Assembly (NCBI GenBank): GCA_031552845.1
Contig: JAVBMC010000075.1
Coordinates: forward strand, 1-24,213
Reading direction: 5' to 3'
Length of the DNA stretch: 24,213 nucleotides
From: JAVBMC01 sp031552845
Lineage (GTDB): Bacteria > Verrucomicrobiota > Kiritimatiellia > RFP12 > DVOR01
Both the position numbers and the translations under genes were made by a program. Below, in pieces: positions 24,129 to 24,213 of the stretch; the stretch's first letter is position 1; each line of letters starts with the position of its first letter. Below the pieces are notes generated by a model, which ran no database searches, was not told where the DNA came from, and saw only the letters and a program-made list of their open reading frames with translations.

Positions 24129-24213
24129 ATGAAAAACAAGTATTTGGGGTCAGCTCACCTTTCGGAGGCTAAATTCAAGGCTGTTTTGAAGCTCTTTTGC
24201 ACGGATTTAACCG
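24129..24213 (+). CDS. IS1595-type transposase, N-terminal fragment cut by the window edge
   Basis: The frame reads MKNKYLGSAHLSEAKFKAVL and goes on to LKLFCTDLT at the window edge, 28 residues in all. The pattern (MKNKY, then SEAKF, then LFxxDLTA) is the usual beginning of IS1595/ISXO2-like transposases, whose DDE domain would lie outside. No clear ribosome-binding site stands before the ATG, and the left end of the element cannot be located without a second copy. The gene is divergent from kinase 2, with 121 bp between the starts. Confidence 0.75.
   Translation, partial: MKNKYLGSAHLSEAKFKAVLKLFCTDLT

Noticed and set aside
1..24213. tRNA or rRNA genes
   Set aside because: I saw no cloverleaf with a T-loop GTTCGANTC block and no conserved rRNA stretches in the intergenic regions; a tRNAscan run would settle this.

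Overview
The window comes from a Gram-negative bacterium of moderate GC. It has an LptE-type outer-membrane lipoprotein, an AsmA-like envelope protein, a bacterial fatty-acid pathway (AccD/AccA), an HU-like protein with a DUF4469 tail, a DUF2723 membrane protein and an HTH-EIIA fusion regulator. Together these point loosely to the Lentisphaerota/Kiritimatiellota/Verrucomicrobiota side of the PVC group. That placement is inferred from gene content only.

Layout. (1) 1-~800: the 3' part of an IS30-family element, cut by the window edge. Its right end abuts, and seems to supply the stop codon of, a convergent HU-like DNA-binding gene (785-1504, minus). (2) 1858-7189, minus strand: a tight operon read as AsmA-like protein > miaB > membrane-anchored coiled-coil protein of unknown function > DEDDh exonuclease > tsaC/sua5-type gene. 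Two junctions are 4-bp ATGA overlaps. MiaB and TsaC both serve modification of tRNA position A37. (3) 7370-9673, plus strand: a DUF2723 GT-C-like membrane protein and a PfkB-family sugar kinase, expressed divergently from the operon. (4) 9702-11558, plus strand: promoter, structured leader, accD, accA and a strong bidirectional terminator. (5) 11576-14086, minus: leuS, convergent to accA. (6) 14165-16540, minus: a promoter with near-consensus boxes driving lptE > HTH-EIIA regulator > ECF sigma factor > small single-pass membrane protein (candidate anti-sigma), ending in a terminator. (7) 16541-17251: about 700 bp without a gene, holding four exact-length 23-bp tandem repeats and a long hairpin between a pair of diverged 35-bp inverted repeats. 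(8) 17252-24007, minus: two collinear paralogous hybrid histidine kinases with the same four-TM, CHASE-PAS-HisKA-HATPase-REC plan. (9) 24129-24213: the first 28 codons of an IS1595-type transposase, cut by the window edge.

The core genes (tRNA modification, leucyl-tRNA synthetase, acetyl-CoA carboxylase, LPS assembly) look chromosomal and ordinary. The parts most worth a second look are the repeat-bearing intergenic element, the nested hairpins in the accD leader, several promoters whose -10 box sits 6-11 nt from the start codon (leaderless or nearly leaderless mRNAs), the twin kinases with no separate response regulator nearby, and the lptE-EIIA-sigma operon. Both window ends lie inside transposase genes.
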